DNA from: Prochlorococcus marinus CUG1416
Lineage (GTDB): Bacteria > Cyanobacteriota > Cyanobacteriia > PCC-6307 > Cyanobiaceae
Assembly (NCBI RefSeq): GCF_017695965.1
Contig: NZ_JAAORM010000004.1
Coordinates: 1 to 64,000, forward strand
Reading direction: 5' to 3'
Length of the DNA: 64,000 nucleotides
Shown here: positions 41,412 to 53,015 of the stretch, piece after piece
Position numbering within the stretch: the stretch's first letter is position 1
Layout: each line of letters begins with the position of its first letter
Program-made: the position numbers and the translations under genes
Notes under the pieces: model-generated
What the model was told of the DNA's origin: nothing
The model's input: only the letters and a program-made list of their open reading frames with translations
Databases searched by the model: none

Positions 41412-42587
41412 CTATTTACCCATCCCAATCTGCTGAGCTTTTTGATAAACCTTACCCTCTGTTAGAAGAGATGGTGCAATAACTATTTCAACCTCTTGCA
41501 TTTCTTTAATGTTTTTAGCCCCAAGGGTACTCATTGAAGTTCTAATAGCACCTAATAAATTATGTGTACCATCATCAAGTAAGGCAGGTCCTTTAATTAT
41601 CCTTTCTAATGATCCTGTAGACCCAACTTCTATTCTTGTACCCCTTGGCAATAAAGGACTGGGAGTAGCCATACCCCAGTGAAATCCTTTACCTGGAGCA
41701 TTTGAGGATTTAGCTATTGGCGAGCCAATCATTACAGCATCTGCACCACATGCTAAACATTTACAAATATCTCCTCCGGTCACAATTCCTCCATCCCCGA
41801 TAATAGGAATATAACGACCACTTTCTCTAAAATAATCATCTCTTGCAGAACTACAATCAGCAATTGCAGTTGCTTGAGGGATTCCAATACCCAATACACC
41901 TCTTGAAGTACATGCTGCTCCAGGGCCTATACCAACCATTAATCCTGCTACTCCAGCATGCATAAGAAGTTTGGCAACTTCATAAGTAACACAATTGCCA
42001 GCTACAACTGGGACTTTCATAGATTTACAGAGATCTTTGATATTTAAGGTTTCTTTACCTTCCATACCAAGATGCTCAGTAGAAACGACGGTTCCTTGAA
42101 GGAAAAATAAATCTATATTGGAATTATTAAGGGTTTCTTTAAATTTAATGGCCGCCTGGGGAGTCCCACTAAAGGCAGCAATACCTCCTTTTTCTTTAAC
42201 CTCATTTATTCTTTTTAAAATCAATTCCTCCTTAACGGATTCACTGTATATCCTCTGCATTAATGGAACAAAATCATTTTTCCCGACTGATGCTATTTGA
42301 TTTAATATTTTATCAGGATTTTCATATCGTGTTTGTATGCCCTCCATATTAATAACACCAAGGGCACCTAATTTGGTAAGTTCTACAGCCGTATTAACAT
42401 CAACGACGCTGTCCATAGCACTAGCCACAATTGGAACTTCTCTCTTTAAATCACCTAAGAACCATGAAGGATCAGTCAAATCGTAATCAAGTGTTCTTTC
42501 TCCAGGGACTAAAGCTATTTCATCAATGCCATAAGCCCTTCTGACTTTTTTGTTTAAACCAAGTTCAATATTCACGGAATTTTTCAT
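41412..42587 (-). CDS. guaB: IMP dehydrogenase-related protein (GuaB3 type)
   Basis: 391 residues. TIM barrel of the IMPDH/GMPR superfamily without a CBS insert: KKVRRAYGIDEIALVPGERTL at the N-terminus, ASAMDSVVDV, VVAGNCVTYE, GIGPGAACTSRGVLGIG containing the catalytic Cys loop, and GDGGIVTGGDICKCLACGADAVMIGSPIA. Its length and lack of CBS domains fit the GuaB3 subgroup of cyanobacteria and actinobacteria rather than canonical GuaB of about 490 residues. Divergent from gyrA. Confidence 0.88.
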   Translation of the reverse strand: MKNSVNIELGLNKKVRRAYGIDEIALVPGERTLDYDLTDPSWFLGDLKREVPIVASAMDSVVDVNTAVELTKLGALGVINMEGIQTRYENPDKILNQIASVGKNDFVPLMQRIYSESVKEELILKRINEVKEKGGIAAFSGTPQAAIKFKETLNNSNIDLFFLQGTVVSTEHLGMEGKETLNIKDLCKSMKVPVVAGNCVTYEVAKLLMHAGVAGLMVGIGPGAACTSRGVLGIGIPQATAIADCSSARDDYFRESGRYIPIIGDGGIVTGGDICKCLACGADAVMIGSPIAKSSNAPGKGFHWGMATPSPLLPRGTRIEVGSTGSLERIIKGPALLDDGTHNLLGAIRTSMSTLGAKNIKEMQEVEIVIAPSLLTEGKVYQKAQQIGMGK

Positions 42588-42754
42588 TTATTCTGATTAA
42601 ATTAACAACTAAAGGGGTAATAAGCCAAGGTTTATTCAAAAACAACAGTTTTTTTTTTTATTTGTGTGTAAATGTGAGTATTTGGGAATTAAATATATCT
42701 TTTTTTTTATTCATTCTGACAATCAGCGATTATTATTAAATAAAGGTTTTTTGT

Positions 42755-45367
42755 ATGTCTGATATTGTAGATTCCGGGAACTCTGGATTAAGCGAAGATA
42801 ACGATCGAATTATTCAGACCGACTTGAGAAATGAGATGTCTCGCTCTTATCTAGAGTATGCAATGAGCGTCATAGTTGGTCGTGCGCTTCCAGATGCAAG
42901 GGATGGATTAAAGCCTGTTCATAGAAGAATTCTTTATGCAATGTATGAACTTGGGTTAACTAGCGGCAGGCCTTACAGAAAATGTGCAAGAGTTGTTGGG
43001 GAAGTACTTGGCAAATACCACCCCCATGGTGACACTGCTGTTTATGATGCTTTGGTTAGGATGGCTCAGGATTTTTCTATGAGGATGCCACTTATAGATG
43101 GTCATGGAAATTTTGGTTCGGTAGATAACGACCCTCCCGCAGCCATGAGATATACAGAATCTCGTCTACAGTCTCTTACAGATGAAAGTTTATTAGAGGA
43201 TATTGAATCTGAAACTGTAGATTTTGCTGATAACTTTGATGGTTCTCAACAAGAGCCTACAGTTTTACCTGCAAGAATCCCTCAACTACTTTTAAATGGG
43301 TCATCTGGAATAGCCGTAGGAATGGCAACTAATATTCCACCACATAATTTAGGAGAAGTAATCAATGGGCTCAAATCAATAATCAAAACTCCTTCGATTG
43401 AAGATAAAGAACTTTTTGAAATAATTAAGGGTCCTGATTTTCCCACTGGAGGTCAAATCTTAGGAAGAGATGGCATCAGAGAAACTTTCAAAACAGGAAG
43501 AGGTTCAATAACTATGAGAGGTGTAGCAAATATTGAGCAAATCAAATCAGCTGGTAGAGCTGAAAAAGATGCAGTAATAATTACGGAACTCCCCTTTCAA
43601 ACTAACAAAGCGGGTTTGATAGAAAGAATTGCAGATATGGTTAATGAAAAAAGATTAGAAGGGATTTCTGATATTAGAGATGAAAGTGATCGAGATGGCA
43701 TGAGAATTGTTATCGAGTTAAAAAGAGATGCCTATCCACAAGTAGTATTAAATAATTTATTTAAGTTAACCCCGCTACAAAATAACTTTAGTGCGAATAT
43801 TCTAGCTCTCGTTAATGGAGAGCCCTCGACGCTCTCACTTAGAAAAATGTTAGATGTATTTCTAGATTTTAGAGTAGAGACAATAAGGCGAAGAACGCGA
43901 TTTTTATTAAAAAAGGCAGAAGAAAGAGATCATATTGTGAAGGGTCTTTTATTAGCTTTAGGTGTGCTAGATGAAATTATCAATCTAATAAGATCAGCGA
44001 AAGATTCAACTTCAGCTCGAGAACAATTACAAACTGATCATGAATTATCTTCCATACAAGCAGACGCAATTTTACAAATGCAGTTAAGAAGATTAACAGC
44101 TCTTGAGGCCGATAAAATCAAATCAGAACATGATGAATTAACAAAAAAAATCGAACAATATCAGCAAATATTAAATAGTAATGAAAGAATTTTTGAAATT
44201 ATTCTTGAAGAACTTAATAAAATAGATGAAAGATTCTCATCTCCCAGGAAAACAGAGATATTAGATCTAGGCGGTGGATTAGATGATATTGATCTCATAG
44301 CTAATGACAGATCAGTAGTTCTATTAACTGAAGCAGGTTATTTAAAGAGGATGCCTATTAATGAGTTTGAATCTACCAGTCGTGGTTCAAGGGGTAAAGC
44401 TGGCACAAAAACCCAAGAAGATGATGACGTGAAACTATTTATAAGCTGTAACGATCATGATACTCTTTTGCTTTTCAGTGATAGAGGAGTAGCTTATGCT
44501 CTCCCAGCATATAGAGTCCCTATGAGCAGCAGAACAGCAAAAGGTACTCCATCTGTTCAACTTCTTCCAATCCCTAGAGAAGAAAAGATAACTTCACTAG
44601 TTGCTGTGGATTCTTTTGTCGACGATAGTTATTTATTAATGTTAACCAAGGCTGGCTTTATTAAAAGAACTGCACTTTCTGCTTTCTCAAAAATTCGATC
44701 AAATGGATTAATAGCAATTAATCTTGAGGATGGAGATGCCCTAACTTGGGTCAGATTATCAAAAGAAGGTGATAGTGTTTTAATTGGATCAAAAACAGGA
44801 ATGGCAATTCATTTCAGACTAGATATCAATGAATTAAGGCCACTTGGTAGGACAGCAAGAGGGGTTAAATCAATGAACTTGAGAGAAAGAGACAATCTAG
44901 TTTCCATGGACGTTTTAACATCTGATTTAGTTGATCAATTGGCTAAGATTGAGGATCTGACTAAAGAAACTGATGAAAATCTTGAAGTTAATTCTTCAGA
45001 TGGTCCCTGGGTATTAATAGCCAGTGCATTTGGACTAGGAAAGAGAGTACCTGTAACTCAGTTTAGATTACAAAAAAGAGCAGGCATGGGCTTAAGAGCG
45101 ATAAAATTCAGAATTAATGATGATGTACTGGTCTGTTTGAAGGTACTTGGCGAGGGAGAAGAATTACTTCTCGTAACCGAAAAAGGTGTAATAGTTAGAA
45201 CAAACGCAGATAAAATTTCTCAGCAATCCAGAGCGGCTACTGGAGTAAAATTGCAAAGACTAGATGAAGGTGATCATTTATCAGAAGTGGTATTAGTTCC
45301 TCGTGAACAAATAGAGGAAACAGACCAACTTAGCTCAGATGAAGAGAATGAAAAGACCAATGGCTAA
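42755..45367 (+). CDS. gyrA: DNA gyrase subunit A
   Basis: 870 residues. [33 protein letters not shown] at the N-terminus, the catalytic Tyr Y133 in [10 protein letters not shown], then the C-terminal beta-pinwheel made of repeats such as [14 protein letters not shown] and [13 protein letters not shown]. The GyrA box (QRRGGKG) appears in weak form as [11 protein letters not shown], as it does in many cyanobacterial proteins, but the supercoiling type cannot be told from this alone. Lycopene cyclase follows after 9 bases. Confidence 0.96.
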   Translation: MSDIVDSGNSGLSEDNDRIIQTDLRNEMSRSYLEYAMSVIVGRALPDARDGLKPVHRRILYAMYELGLTSGRPYRKCARVVGEVLGKYHPHGDTAVYDALVRMAQDFSMRMPLIDGHGNFGSVDNDPPAAMRYTESRLQSLTDESLLEDIESETVDFADNFDGSQQEPTVLPARIPQLLLNGSSGIAVGMATNIPPHNLGEVINGLKSIIKTPSIEDKELFEIIKGPDFPTGGQILGRDGIRETFKTGRGSITMRGVANIEQIKSAGRAEKDAVIITELPFQTNKAGLIERIADMVNEKRLEGISDIRDESDRDGMRIVIELKRDAYPQVVLNNLFKLTPLQNNFSANILALVNGEPSTLSLRKMLDVFLDFRVETIRRRTRFLLKKAEERDHIVKGLLLALGVLDEIINLIRSAKDSTSAREQLQTDHELSSIQADAILQMQLRRLTALEADKIKSEHDELTKKIEQYQQILNSNERIFEIILEELNKIDERFSSPRKTEILDLGGGLDDIDLIANDRSVVLLTEAGYLKRMPINEFESTSRGSRGKAGTKTQEDDDVKLFISCNDHDTLLLFSDRGVAYALPAYRVPMSSRTAKGTPSVQLLPIPREEKITSLVAVDSFVDDSYLLMLTKAGFIKRTALSAFSKIRSNGLIAINLEDGDALTWVRLSKEGDSVLIGSKTGMAIHFRLDINELRPLGRTARGVKSMNLRERDNLVSMDVLTSDLVDQLAKIEDLTKETDENLEVNSSDGPWVLIASAFGLGKRVPVTQFRLQKRAGMGLRAIKFRINDDVLVCLKVLGEGEELLLVTEKGVIVRTNADKISQQSRAATGVKLQRLDEGDHLSEVVLVPREQIEETDQLSSDEENEKTNG

Positions 45368-45376
45368 TTAAATAAT

Positions 45377-46588
45377 ATGGAAATACTTGATATTTTAATT
45401 TTAGGTTCTGGTCCTGCAGCATTATGTTTAGCTTCAGAATTAGCCAGACAGGATCTAAATATAAAGGGAATATCAACTAAATCTCCAAATGAAAAATGGG
45501 AAAATACATATGGTATATGGGCATCTGAATTAGAGGAATTAGGATTAGAGTCTTTGTTATCTCACAGATGGTGTAAAACAGTTAGTTTTTTTGGGAATGG
45601 AGAAAATAAAAAGGGTGATACTCCGACAAAACATAACTACGATTATGGTTTAATAAATCAAGACGCCTTTCAAAATGAACTTTTGAAAAAATGTAAAGGA
45701 ATTGAATGGTTAAATGAAACAGCAAAAGAAATTAGAGAAAAAAATAAACTATCTGAGGTAATTTGTTTATCAGGTCTAAGAATAAAGGCGAGATTAGTTA
45801 TTGACGCAAGTGGTCATAAAAGTAATTTTGTAAAAAGACCAGTTCAAAATGAAATCGCTCAACAAGCTGCATATGGGATTGTGGGTAAATTTTCATCGCC
45901 ACCAGTTAATAAAGAACAGTTTGTTTTAATGGATTTTCGTCCAAATCATTTAAATAATGAAGAAAAATTATCTTCTCCTTCCTTTCTTTATGCAATGGAT
46001 CTAGGAAATGGAACTTTTTTTGTTGAAGAAACATCATTAGCTAGTTATCCGGCATTATCGCAAGAAAATCTAAAAGAAAGACTTTTCAAAAGACTGAATA
46101 GTAAGGGTATTAAGGTAAATGAAATTTTTCATGAAGAGAAATGCCTTTTCCCAATGAATTTACCCCTCCCATTTAAAAAACAGTTTGTACTTGGTTTTGG
46201 AGGGGCCGCAAGTATGGTGCATCCTGCATCAGGCTACATGATCGGATCTTTATTAAGAAGGGCTCCACTCCTTGCAGAAAAATTGGCGATCTTTTTAAAA
46301 GAACCTCATCTAAGTTCTCTAGAGCTAGCAACAAAAGGTTGGGATATCCTATGGCCTTACGAGTTAACACAAAGGCATAAACTTTACCAATATGGTCTAA
46401 GAAGATTAATGAGTTTTGACGAAAGTAGATTAAGAAGCTTTTTTTCAAATTTCTTTAGATTATCTACGAATGAATGGGTGGGTTTTCTTACTAATACACT
46501 TCCACTTCCAAAACTAATTTACGTAATGAGTAAGATGTTTATAAATTCACCTTTAAAAGTAAAACTAGGAATGCTTAAGTTAAATTAG
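45377..46588 (+). CDS. crtL: Lycopene cyclase (CrtL type)
   Basis: 403 residues. N-terminal dinucleotide motif DILILGSGPAALCLASELA, then NEKWENTYGIWASELEELGL, DYGLINQDAFQNELLKKC, VIDASGHKSNFV, and FGGAASMVHPASGYMIGSLL later. These are the plant/cyanobacterial CrtL motifs. Forms beta (and in some clades epsilon) ionone rings in lycopene, leading to zeaxanthin and alpha-carotene pigments of Prochlorococcus. The neighbourhood with gyrA suggests CrtL-b, but the sequence does not settle it. Confidence 0.9.
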   Translation: MEILDILILGSGPAALCLASELARQDLNIKGISTKSPNEKWENTYGIWASELEELGLESLLSHRWCKTVSFFGNGENKKGDTPTKHNYDYGLINQDAFQNELLKKCKGIEWLNETAKEIREKNKLSEVICLSGLRIKARLVIDASGHKSNFVKRPVQNEIAQQAAYGIVGKFSSPPVNKEQFVLMDFRPNHLNNEEKLSSPSFLYAMDLGNGTFFVEETSLASYPALSQENLKERLFKRLNSKGIKVNEIFHEEKCLFPMNLPLPFKKQFVLGFGGAASMVHPASGYMIGSLLRRAPLLAEKLAIFLKEPHLSSLELATKGWDILWPYELTQRHKLYQYGLRRLMSFDESRLRSFFSNFFRLSTNEWVGFLTNTLPLPKLIYVMSKMFINSPLKVKLGMLKLN

Positions 46589-46593
46589 TATTT

Positions 46594-48177
46594 TTATTTT
46601 CGCCAATCATCAATATTAATATCTGGGAAAACATTATCCTCTTCCTCAATATCTTCAAGAAATTTTAAATTAATATTGGAATGATTTTTAATCATTCCAA
46701 TTAATTTCCAGAACCTGAACAAGTGTCTTTCTATCCTTTCCTTTGCAAGTTCAGTTGTAGTTCCAGCTCTTAGGATAAAACTCCAATCAGAGGACTCAGA
46801 GAGAAGTAATTCTCTTGCTGCTTGCTTGAAAAATCTTTGAGATAAGTCATCATCAAAATTTATCGAGCATAAATCAACAAAAGTAGAGCCTGCTTTTGTG
46901 ATTTCGGGAACGATCCATGCATTTGCATCATTAATCCAGTAATCATGGTAACCACCTTGGCCCCAGCTTGATGGAGATGGATCACAAATTTGAAGATTTG
47001 GCTTTTGAAGTAAAAATTCTTTTAAATTTGTAAGCTTAATTGAATATTTACTGGAGTTCATTAAAATATTTTTAATAAAAAAAGGGCCCTCATACCACCA
47101 ATGACCAAATAACTCTGCATCAAATGGAGCTACCAATAAGGGATTAAAGGAAGAAGATAAAGTTAATTTTTCTAATTGTTTGGATCTCGCAAGAAGATAA
47201 GCATCAGCATGTTCTGCCGCCTTCTTTTTGGCTTGATTTTCTAAGTAAAACTCCTTTTCCCCTAATGGCACGTTTTCATCAGTAATCTTATGAAACTTTA
47301 AACCCAAAGGTCTTTTAGTTGAGATACCTTTCTTTTGGAGCTTAGAGATAGGTAATTCCCAACCCAAATCTTTATGAAATTCCCTGTAAACTTTATCGCC
47401 TGGGAATCCTTCCTTAGCAGACCAAACGGGCAAGGTTGACTCACTATCTCTACCGAAGAATGCAACTCCTTTTTTAGAACATATTGGGGCATATACACCA
47501 TACCTAGGTCTTGGAGCAGCATTTAGGATCCCATGACCGTCTAAGATTGCATATCTAATTCCAGAATTAAATAATATTTCATCTAAATTTTCATAATATG
47601 CACATTCAGGCAACCAAATACCTAAGGGCTTAGTTCCAAAAATATTTTCATGGCTCTTAATGGCTGTTTTAATTTGTCCGTTAACAGTTTCAGGATTCTC
47701 TCTTAATATTGGTAAATATCCATGTGTAGCGGCACAAGTAAGAATATCTAAATTTCCAGATTTATTTAAAGCATTAAACTTCTCAATTAAGTTTCCAGAA
47801 CATTCTTGCCAATATAAGTATTTCTCATCGAGATTCTTAGTTAAAAATGCTGAGGCATTTTTTTCCTTACCTTCTAAATCATTCAAGAAATCATTCCTTG
47901 TTTTAATCCAGATTGGGAAAGTGTCTTGAATTTGTTTATTATCTAGAAGTGATAATAATGTTGGAGACAAACTAATAGTAAGTTTTGTATTTAGAGGATT
48001 TTCTTTTTTAGAGGATTCTATTGCTTGAAGGAGTGGTATATAGCATTCCAAAATGGCCTGAAATAACCAATCCTCTTCTAAAGAGTTTTTTTCATTTTTC
48101 CTTACATAAGGAAGATGAGCATGTAAAACTATCGCTAACTGACCTAAGATATTTTTGTTTGGGTATTGCCCATTCAT
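46594..48177 (-). CDS. Glycoside hydrolase family 57 (branching enzyme type)
   Basis: 527 residues. GH57 barrel: VLHAHLPYVRK near residue 18, the nucleophile Glu E191 in GIWLPECAYY, VAPFDAELFGHWWYEG with the acid Asp, and the C-terminal helical bundle. Fits the DUF1957-bearing 1,4-alpha-glucan branching subgroup, acting on glycogen-type polymer. Converges with the lycopene cyclase gene, 5 bases apart. Confidence 0.9.
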   Translation of the reverse strand: MNGQYPNKNILGQLAIVLHAHLPYVRKNEKNSLEEDWLFQAILECYIPLLQAIESSKKENPLNTKLTISLSPTLLSLLDNKQIQDTFPIWIKTRNDFLNDLEGKEKNASAFLTKNLDEKYLYWQECSGNLIEKFNALNKSGNLDILTCAATHGYLPILRENPETVNGQIKTAIKSHENIFGTKPLGIWLPECAYYENLDEILFNSGIRYAILDGHGILNAAPRPRYGVYAPICSKKGVAFFGRDSESTLPVWSAKEGFPGDKVYREFHKDLGWELPISKLQKKGISTKRPLGLKFHKITDENVPLGEKEFYLENQAKKKAAEHADAYLLARSKQLEKLTLSSSFNPLLVAPFDAELFGHWWYEGPFFIKNILMNSSKYSIKLTNLKEFLLQKPNLQICDPSPSSWGQGGYHDYWINDANAWIVPEITKAGSTFVDLCSINFDDDLSQRFFKQAARELLLSESSDWSFILRAGTTTELAKERIERHLFRFWKLIGMIKNHSNINLKFLEDIEEEDNVFPDINIDDWRK

Positions 48178-48404
48178 ATTTTTTATAATTTATGCCTAAA
48201 ATTCTATAAAAAATCAAGATTAACCTTTTATAAAAGGGAAGCTTAATTCTTAATAAGAATACTTTAATAAAATAAATATTTTATTTTTTTTTCAATATTT
48301 TAACCAATATTGTTAAGTAATAATCCTATTGCAAATTTTAATTGAATAAAAATCTAGTCAATTTTTTTTAATTAGCTTAATATAAGTTTAAGTAATTACT
48401 GTTT

Positions 48405-50045
48405 ATGTCCAAAGATCCTGGAAGAATTTTGATCTTTGATACAACTCTTCGAGATGGAGAGCAATCTCCTGGTGCCAGTTTAAATCTTGAAGAAAAACTT
48501 GCTATCGCCCATCAATTAGCAAGATTGGGAGTAGATGTTATTGAGGCTGGATTCCCTTTTGCAAGTCCCGGAGATTTTAAAGCTGTTAATAAAATTGCTG
48601 GTGCTGTAGGGAAAGAAAATGGTCCCATAATATGTGGTTTAGCTAGAGCTTCAAAGGGCGACATAAAAGCATGTTATGAAGCAGTGAGTCCAGCTCCCAT
48701 GAAAAGAATACATACTTTTATTGCAACAAGTGATATCCATCTAAAACATAAACTTAAAAAATCCAGAAAAGATGTTCTTCAAATAGTTCCAGAAATGGTT
48801 AATTATGCAAAATCATTGGTAGATGATATTGAGTTTTCTTGTGAAGATGCCTCAAGGAGTGATCCTGATTTTTTATATGAAGTAATTCAACTAGCAATCT
48901 CTGCAGGAGCGACAACCATAAATATCCCAGATACTGTTGGATTTACAACCCCTACTGAATTTGGTAAATTAATTGCCGATATAAATAAAAATGTTCCAAA
49001 TATTGATGAGGCAGTAATATCTGTTCATGGTCATAATGATTTAGGTTTAGCAGTTGCCAATTTTCTAGAGGCAGTAAAAAATGGAGCAAGACAATTAGAA
49101 TGTACGATTAATGGAATTGGAGAAAGAGCAGGAAATGCCTCTCTAGAAGAATTAGTAATGGCATTGCATGTAAGGAAAAGCTTTTTTAATAGTTTTTTCA
49201 AAAGAAATCCAGATTCACCAACGCCTCTTACAGCTATAAGAACAAAAGAGATAACAAAAACCTCTAGGCTCGTTTCCAACCTAACTGGAATGACAGTTCA
49301 ACCTAATAAAGCAATTGTGGGAGCTAACGCTTTTGCACATGAATCAGGAATTCATCAGGATGGAGTCTTAAAAAATAGACTAACTTACGAAATTATCGAT
49401 GCAAAAACTGTAGGTTTGAGTGACAACAAAATATCCTTGGGAAAACTTAGTGGAAGAAGTGCAGTAAGAGCAAGATTAGAAGAGATGGGATATGACTTAA
49501 ATAGGGAGGATTTGAATGACGCTTTTGCTCGTTTTAAGGATTTAGCTGATAGGAAAAGAGAAATTACTGATAGAGACTTAGAAGCAATTGTTAGTGAACA
49601 AGTACAGCTTCCAGAAGCTAAATTTCAATTAAGTCTTGTACAAGTAAGTTGCGGTAACGCATCTAAACCTACAGCCACCATCACTCTTCTAAACACTGAA
49701 GATAATACTGAGGATACTGCTGTATCAATAGGGACTGGACCTGTTGATGCTGTATGCAAGGCTTTAAATAAATTAGCTAAAGTTCCTAATGAATTAATTG
49801 AATTTTCTGTAAAGTCGGTAACAGAAGGTATTGATGCGTTGGGCGAAGTAACAATAAGAATAAGAAGGGATAATAAGATATATTCTGGTCATTCTGCGGA
49901 CACGGATGTTGTTGTTGCAGCTGCAACTGCTTACGTTAATGCTATAAATAGGCTTGTATTTTCTGAGAAAAAAAATTCAATTCACCCACAGTTTGATAAT
50001 TTAGAAAATTCCGAAAAAACATTTATATCTAATCCTGCAAATTAA
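48405..50045 (+). CDS. leuA: 2-isopropylmalate synthase
   Basis: 546 residues. First enzyme of leucine synthesis. [23 protein letters not shown] at the N-terminus, [15 protein letters not shown] with the metal-binding His pair, [28 protein letters not shown], and the C-terminal LeuA regulatory dimer domain (about 400-530) for leucine feedback. Preceded by a 227-base AT-rich spacer without a supported gene. Confidence 0.96.
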   Translation: MSKDPGRILIFDTTLRDGEQSPGASLNLEEKLAIAHQLARLGVDVIEAGFPFASPGDFKAVNKIAGAVGKENGPIICGLARASKGDIKACYEAVSPAPMKRIHTFIATSDIHLKHKLKKSRKDVLQIVPEMVNYAKSLVDDIEFSCEDASRSDPDFLYEVIQLAISAGATTINIPDTVGFTTPTEFGKLIADINKNVPNIDEAVISVHGHNDLGLAVANFLEAVKNGARQLECTINGIGERAGNASLEELVMALHVRKSFFNSFFKRNPDSPTPLTAIRTKEITKTSRLVSNLTGMTVQPNKAIVGANAFAHESGIHQDGVLKNRLTYEIIDAKTVGLSDNKISLGKLSGRSAVRARLEEMGYDLNREDLNDAFARFKDLADRKREITDRDLEAIVSEQVQLPEAKFQLSLVQVSCGNASKPTATITLLNTEDNTEDTAVSIGTGPVDAVCKALNKLAKVPNELIEFSVKSVTEGIDALGEVTIRIRRDNKIYSGHSADTDVVVAAATAYVNAINRLVFSEKKNSIHPQFDNLENSEKTFISNPAN

Positions 50046-50126
50046 AATATTTCTTAGGATTATTAAGTAGCTTTAAAAACAGTCTCGTCATACTGTAGAT
50101 TAATCAAATAGTTAAAGCAGTAAATA

Positions 50127-50522
50127 ATGAGGGAAAGGGTAATTGGATATTGGACTTTAGCCTGGTTAGGATTGATTTCCAACATAATTGCTCTACCATT
50201 CATAACTTTAATCATTATATACGTACCTCCACTGAGAGCTGCCAACATTACGTTAGCCAGTAGCCTTGGCTGGCCTGCAGCGATAGTTGGGATAGTTGCA
50301 TCTTCTGCTCTATTAGCAGAGAGAAAATGGGGTGTTACATTGACACTAGTATCACTATCAATGGTGATTGCTGGAACGGCACCATATTCTATTGTTAGAT
50401 TAATAAGGCTAAAAGAAGGTATTTTTGGAATTGGTAGTTTTACCTTTTTAATTACTTTGCTTAGCATCATGGCCCTCTTATATTGGTGTAACCCAAAACA
50501 TAGAAGAACTATTAGGCTATAG
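50127..50522 (+). CDS. Four-helix membrane protein, unknown
   Basis: 131 residues with about four helices (WLGLISNIIALPFITLIIIYV, then helices near 40-60, 65-82 and 108-122) and basic cytoplasmic ends. Conserved-looking polar spots: VPPLRAANITL, LLAERKWG. A 135-codon open frame on the other strand overlaps it but looks like a shadow. No family recognised. Confidence 0.65.
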   Translation: MRERVIGYWTLAWLGLISNIIALPFITLIIIYVPPLRAANITLASSLGWPAAIVGIVASSALLAERKWGVTLTLVSLSMVIAGTAPYSIVRLIRLKEGIFGIGSFTFLITLLSIMALLYWCNPKHRRTIRL

Positions 50523-50534
50523 AATAAAAATTAA

Positions 50535-52007
50535 CTAAGAAAAAGTATTATTCTTGCTAGTTGGATACTGAATTCTTCTATGTCTAATTCTTCTCCACAC
50601 ATTCAAGAATGCCCTTTTTATTAAAAAAATTTCTCCTTTCGATAAATTACTATCGTCTAATTGCCCATCTTTCTGACGCGAGTAGATAATATTAGATATT
50701 GTTTCCAAAGCTTCTTTATCCGATGCATTAATATTCATAGCTCTTAGTGCTGCTTCACATCCATCTGCAAGCATTAAAATAGCTGTTTCTTTTGACTGAG
50801 GAATAGGGCCTTTGTATCTAAAATAATATTCATCAATGTTGAGATTTTTTTCTTTAGCTTTTTGAAAAAAATATCCCATTTTTAAGGTACCTTGATGTTC
50901 AGGGATAAAATTAGTTATCAGTTTAGGTAGTCTATTTTTTCTTGCAAATTTCAATCCTTCATCAACGTGTGCCTGTAATACTTCTGCACTTTTAATCGGA
51001 TCATCTAATTCGTCATGCGGATTTTTTGAACCATCCTGATTTTCGATAAACCAATTAGGTGCATGTAATTTACCAACATCATGATATAAAGCGCCAGTTT
51101 TAATTAGATCAATATCACCACCAATCATTCTTGTTGCTTCCTCTGCTAAACCACATATAAGTAAGGTATGTTCAAAAGTACCAGGAGCTTCAAGAGACAA
51201 TCTTCTAATTAGAGGTTTCTCCTTATCAGCCAATTCGAGTAATCTTGCTTTAGTTAATAATCCGAATATTGATTCAAAAATAGGAATAAATAAAATAGTA
51301 AAAAGCATTACTATTGCCAATAATAAGGAATCAGAAAATAAATTTCCTTTTGCTAAAACAAAATCTTGCTTATTAATAAGAGATATTTCATCTTTACCAA
51401 TCAATATCCATTGACTCAAGAACGATCCTATGGGGACAAAAATTGATAGCTGAAGTAACTGAGCTCTACTTCTTATTCTTCCTCCAAGTAGAGATACTAC
51501 TGAAGCGCAAACTAATAAAATAAAAAATATATTATTATTTATAGCAAATGCTGGGTCTGGCCAACTAAAGCTTGCTATTGATACCCAAGCTAATGCTGTT
51601 ATGCTTCCCATTCCTTGAGATATTATTAATGCAGGTGGAATTATAATAGCTAATGGACTTACGGTTGAAGCAAAGGCTAATTTCGTGGCTTGTACTGCTA
51701 AAAGAAGAGTAATGATCAAGAAGATCTGTCTTGAAGAAATTGTGGGATTCTCTTTTTTTGAAACTAATATCAAAATTCCTGAACTAAAAAGTATTTCAGT
51801 AAAGGTCAAAAGCCAAGAAAAAATATCTGCGGAATTTAAAGGCGAGATAAGAAGTAGTTTATAAGAAGAAATTATTGAAATTAAAATGCATACTAAAAAA
51901 ATTATGAGATTATCTATTCTTGTAATTTTAATTGGTTGTTTTACAGGAAATTGACTTCGCCTCCAAAGATAAAACAGTTTCTTTAATGTAGTTGTGATGT
52001 TTTGCAC
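50535..52007 (-). CDS. Membrane HD-domain phosphohydrolase (PgpH-like, no sensor domain)
   Basis: 490 residues: about seven N-terminal membrane helices (30-250), then a cytoplasmic HD domain. Metal site visible as H280 (APGTFEHTLL), HD 309-310 (LYHDVGKL), later His in PEHQG. This arrangement equals PgpH/7TM-HD proteins, which in Gram-positive bacteria hydrolyse cyclic di-AMP, but the large extracytoplasmic 7TMR-HDED sensing domain is absent. Cyclic-nucleotide hydrolysis is a family inference. Confidence 0.8.
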   Translation of the reverse strand: MQNITTTLKKLFYLWRRSQFPVKQPIKITRIDNLIIFLVCILISIISSYKLLLISPLNSADIFSWLLTFTEILFSSGILILVSKKENPTISSRQIFLIITLLLAVQATKLAFASTVSPLAIIIPPALIISQGMGSITALAWVSIASFSWPDPAFAINNNIFFILLVCASVVSLLGGRIRSRAQLLQLSIFVPIGSFLSQWILIGKDEISLINKQDFVLAKGNLFSDSLLLAIVMLFTILFIPIFESIFGLLTKARLLELADKEKPLIRRLSLEAPGTFEHTLLICGLAEEATRMIGGDIDLIKTGALYHDVGKLHAPNWFIENQDGSKNPHDELDDPIKSAEVLQAHVDEGLKFARKNRLPKLITNFIPEHQGTLKMGYFFQKAKEKNLNIDEYYFRYKGPIPQSKETAILMLADGCEAALRAMNINASDKEALETISNIIYSRQKDGQLDDSNLSKGEIFLIKRAFLNVWRRIRHRRIQYPTSKNNTFS

Positions 52008-52081
52008 AGAATATAAATAAATCTATTTGAATAATTTAAAATTATAGGCATGCTAGGTGTAAAAAGGAGATGTTTTTCTAA

Positions 52082-52978
52082 ATGTCATTAAAATTAGACG
52101 GTAAAAAATTATCTCTTGAAATTGAAGAAAGATTATTTGATTATATCTCTAGTAATAAAAAAATTGCAAAAAGAGCTCCAGGTTTAGCTGTAATAAGAAT
52201 AGGTGAAGACCCTGCTAGTGGTGTTTACGTTAATAACAAGGAAAAAGCATGTTCAAGGATTGGAATAAAGAGCTTTATCTTTCATCTAAAAGATAGTGTA
52301 GAGCAAAAAGAAGTTGAACAATTGATAATCAAACTTAATTCTGATAAGGATATTGATGGAATGTTGCTACAACTTCCCATCCCAAAGAAGTTTGATGAGC
52401 AAAAACTGATCAGTCATATTAATCCAGGCAAAGATGTAGATGGATTAAATGAGATGAACATCGGCAAATTAGTGAAAAATGAGCCTGCGATGAGATCATG
52501 CACACCAGCAGGAATTATTAACTTATTAAGATCCCAAAATATTACAATTGAAGGTAAGAAAATTGTTGTTATCGGAAGAAGTTTGCTTGTTGGAAAACCC
52601 CTATCGCTTATGTTGTTGAATCTAAATGGCACGGTAACAATGACTCATTCAAAAACATTAAATTTGAATAAAGTCTGTAGAGAAGCCGATATTCTAATTG
52701 CGGCCGCAGGAAAACCCAATCTTGTAGATTCGAGTTTTGTGAAAGAAGGAGCAGTAATTATTGATGTTGGAATACATAGATTAAAAAGTTCCGATAAAAA
52801 TCAAACCAGATTATGTGGAGATGTATTATTAGAAGATGTCATTTCTAAAGTATTTGCTTATACACCTGTACCAGGAGGTGTTGGACCAATGACAGTAACA
52901 ATGTTACTTGTAAATACTATTTTTAGCTGGCAAAAACAATTTGGTTTATCATCAACTCTTAATGACCTTTTGCCATAA
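52082..52978 (+). CDS. folD: Methylenetetrahydrofolate dehydrogenase/cyclohydrolase FolD
   Basis: 298 residues. Motifs: [21 protein letters not shown], the catalytic Lys in that segment, [46 protein letters not shown] and [11 protein letters not shown]. Converts 5,10-methylene-THF to 10-formyl-THF with NADP. Start follows an AAAAAGGAG run, an unusually good Shine-Dalgarno. Confidence 0.96.
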   Translation: MSLKLDGKKLSLEIEERLFDYISSNKKIAKRAPGLAVIRIGEDPASGVYVNNKEKACSRIGIKSFIFHLKDSVEQKEVEQLIIKLNSDKDIDGMLLQLPIPKKFDEQKLISHINPGKDVDGLNEMNIGKLVKNEPAMRSCTPAGIINLLRSQNITIEGKKIVVIGRSLLVGKPLSLMLLNLNGTVTMTHSKTLNLNKVCREADILIAAAGKPNLVDSSFVKEGAVIIDVGIHRLKSSDKNQTRLCGDVLLEDVISKVFAYTPVPGGVGPMTVTMLLVNTIFSWQKQFGLSSTLNDLLP

Positions 52979-53015
52979 ACTCCAAGATGAAAATTTTCTT
53001 TACTAAAGGTATAAA

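Noticed and set aside
50063-50470. 135-codon minus-strand frame antisense to the membrane protein at 50127
   Set aside because: The plus-strand frame has clear membrane helices and flanking charges. The antisense frame has no recognisable domain and runs into the leuA end region.
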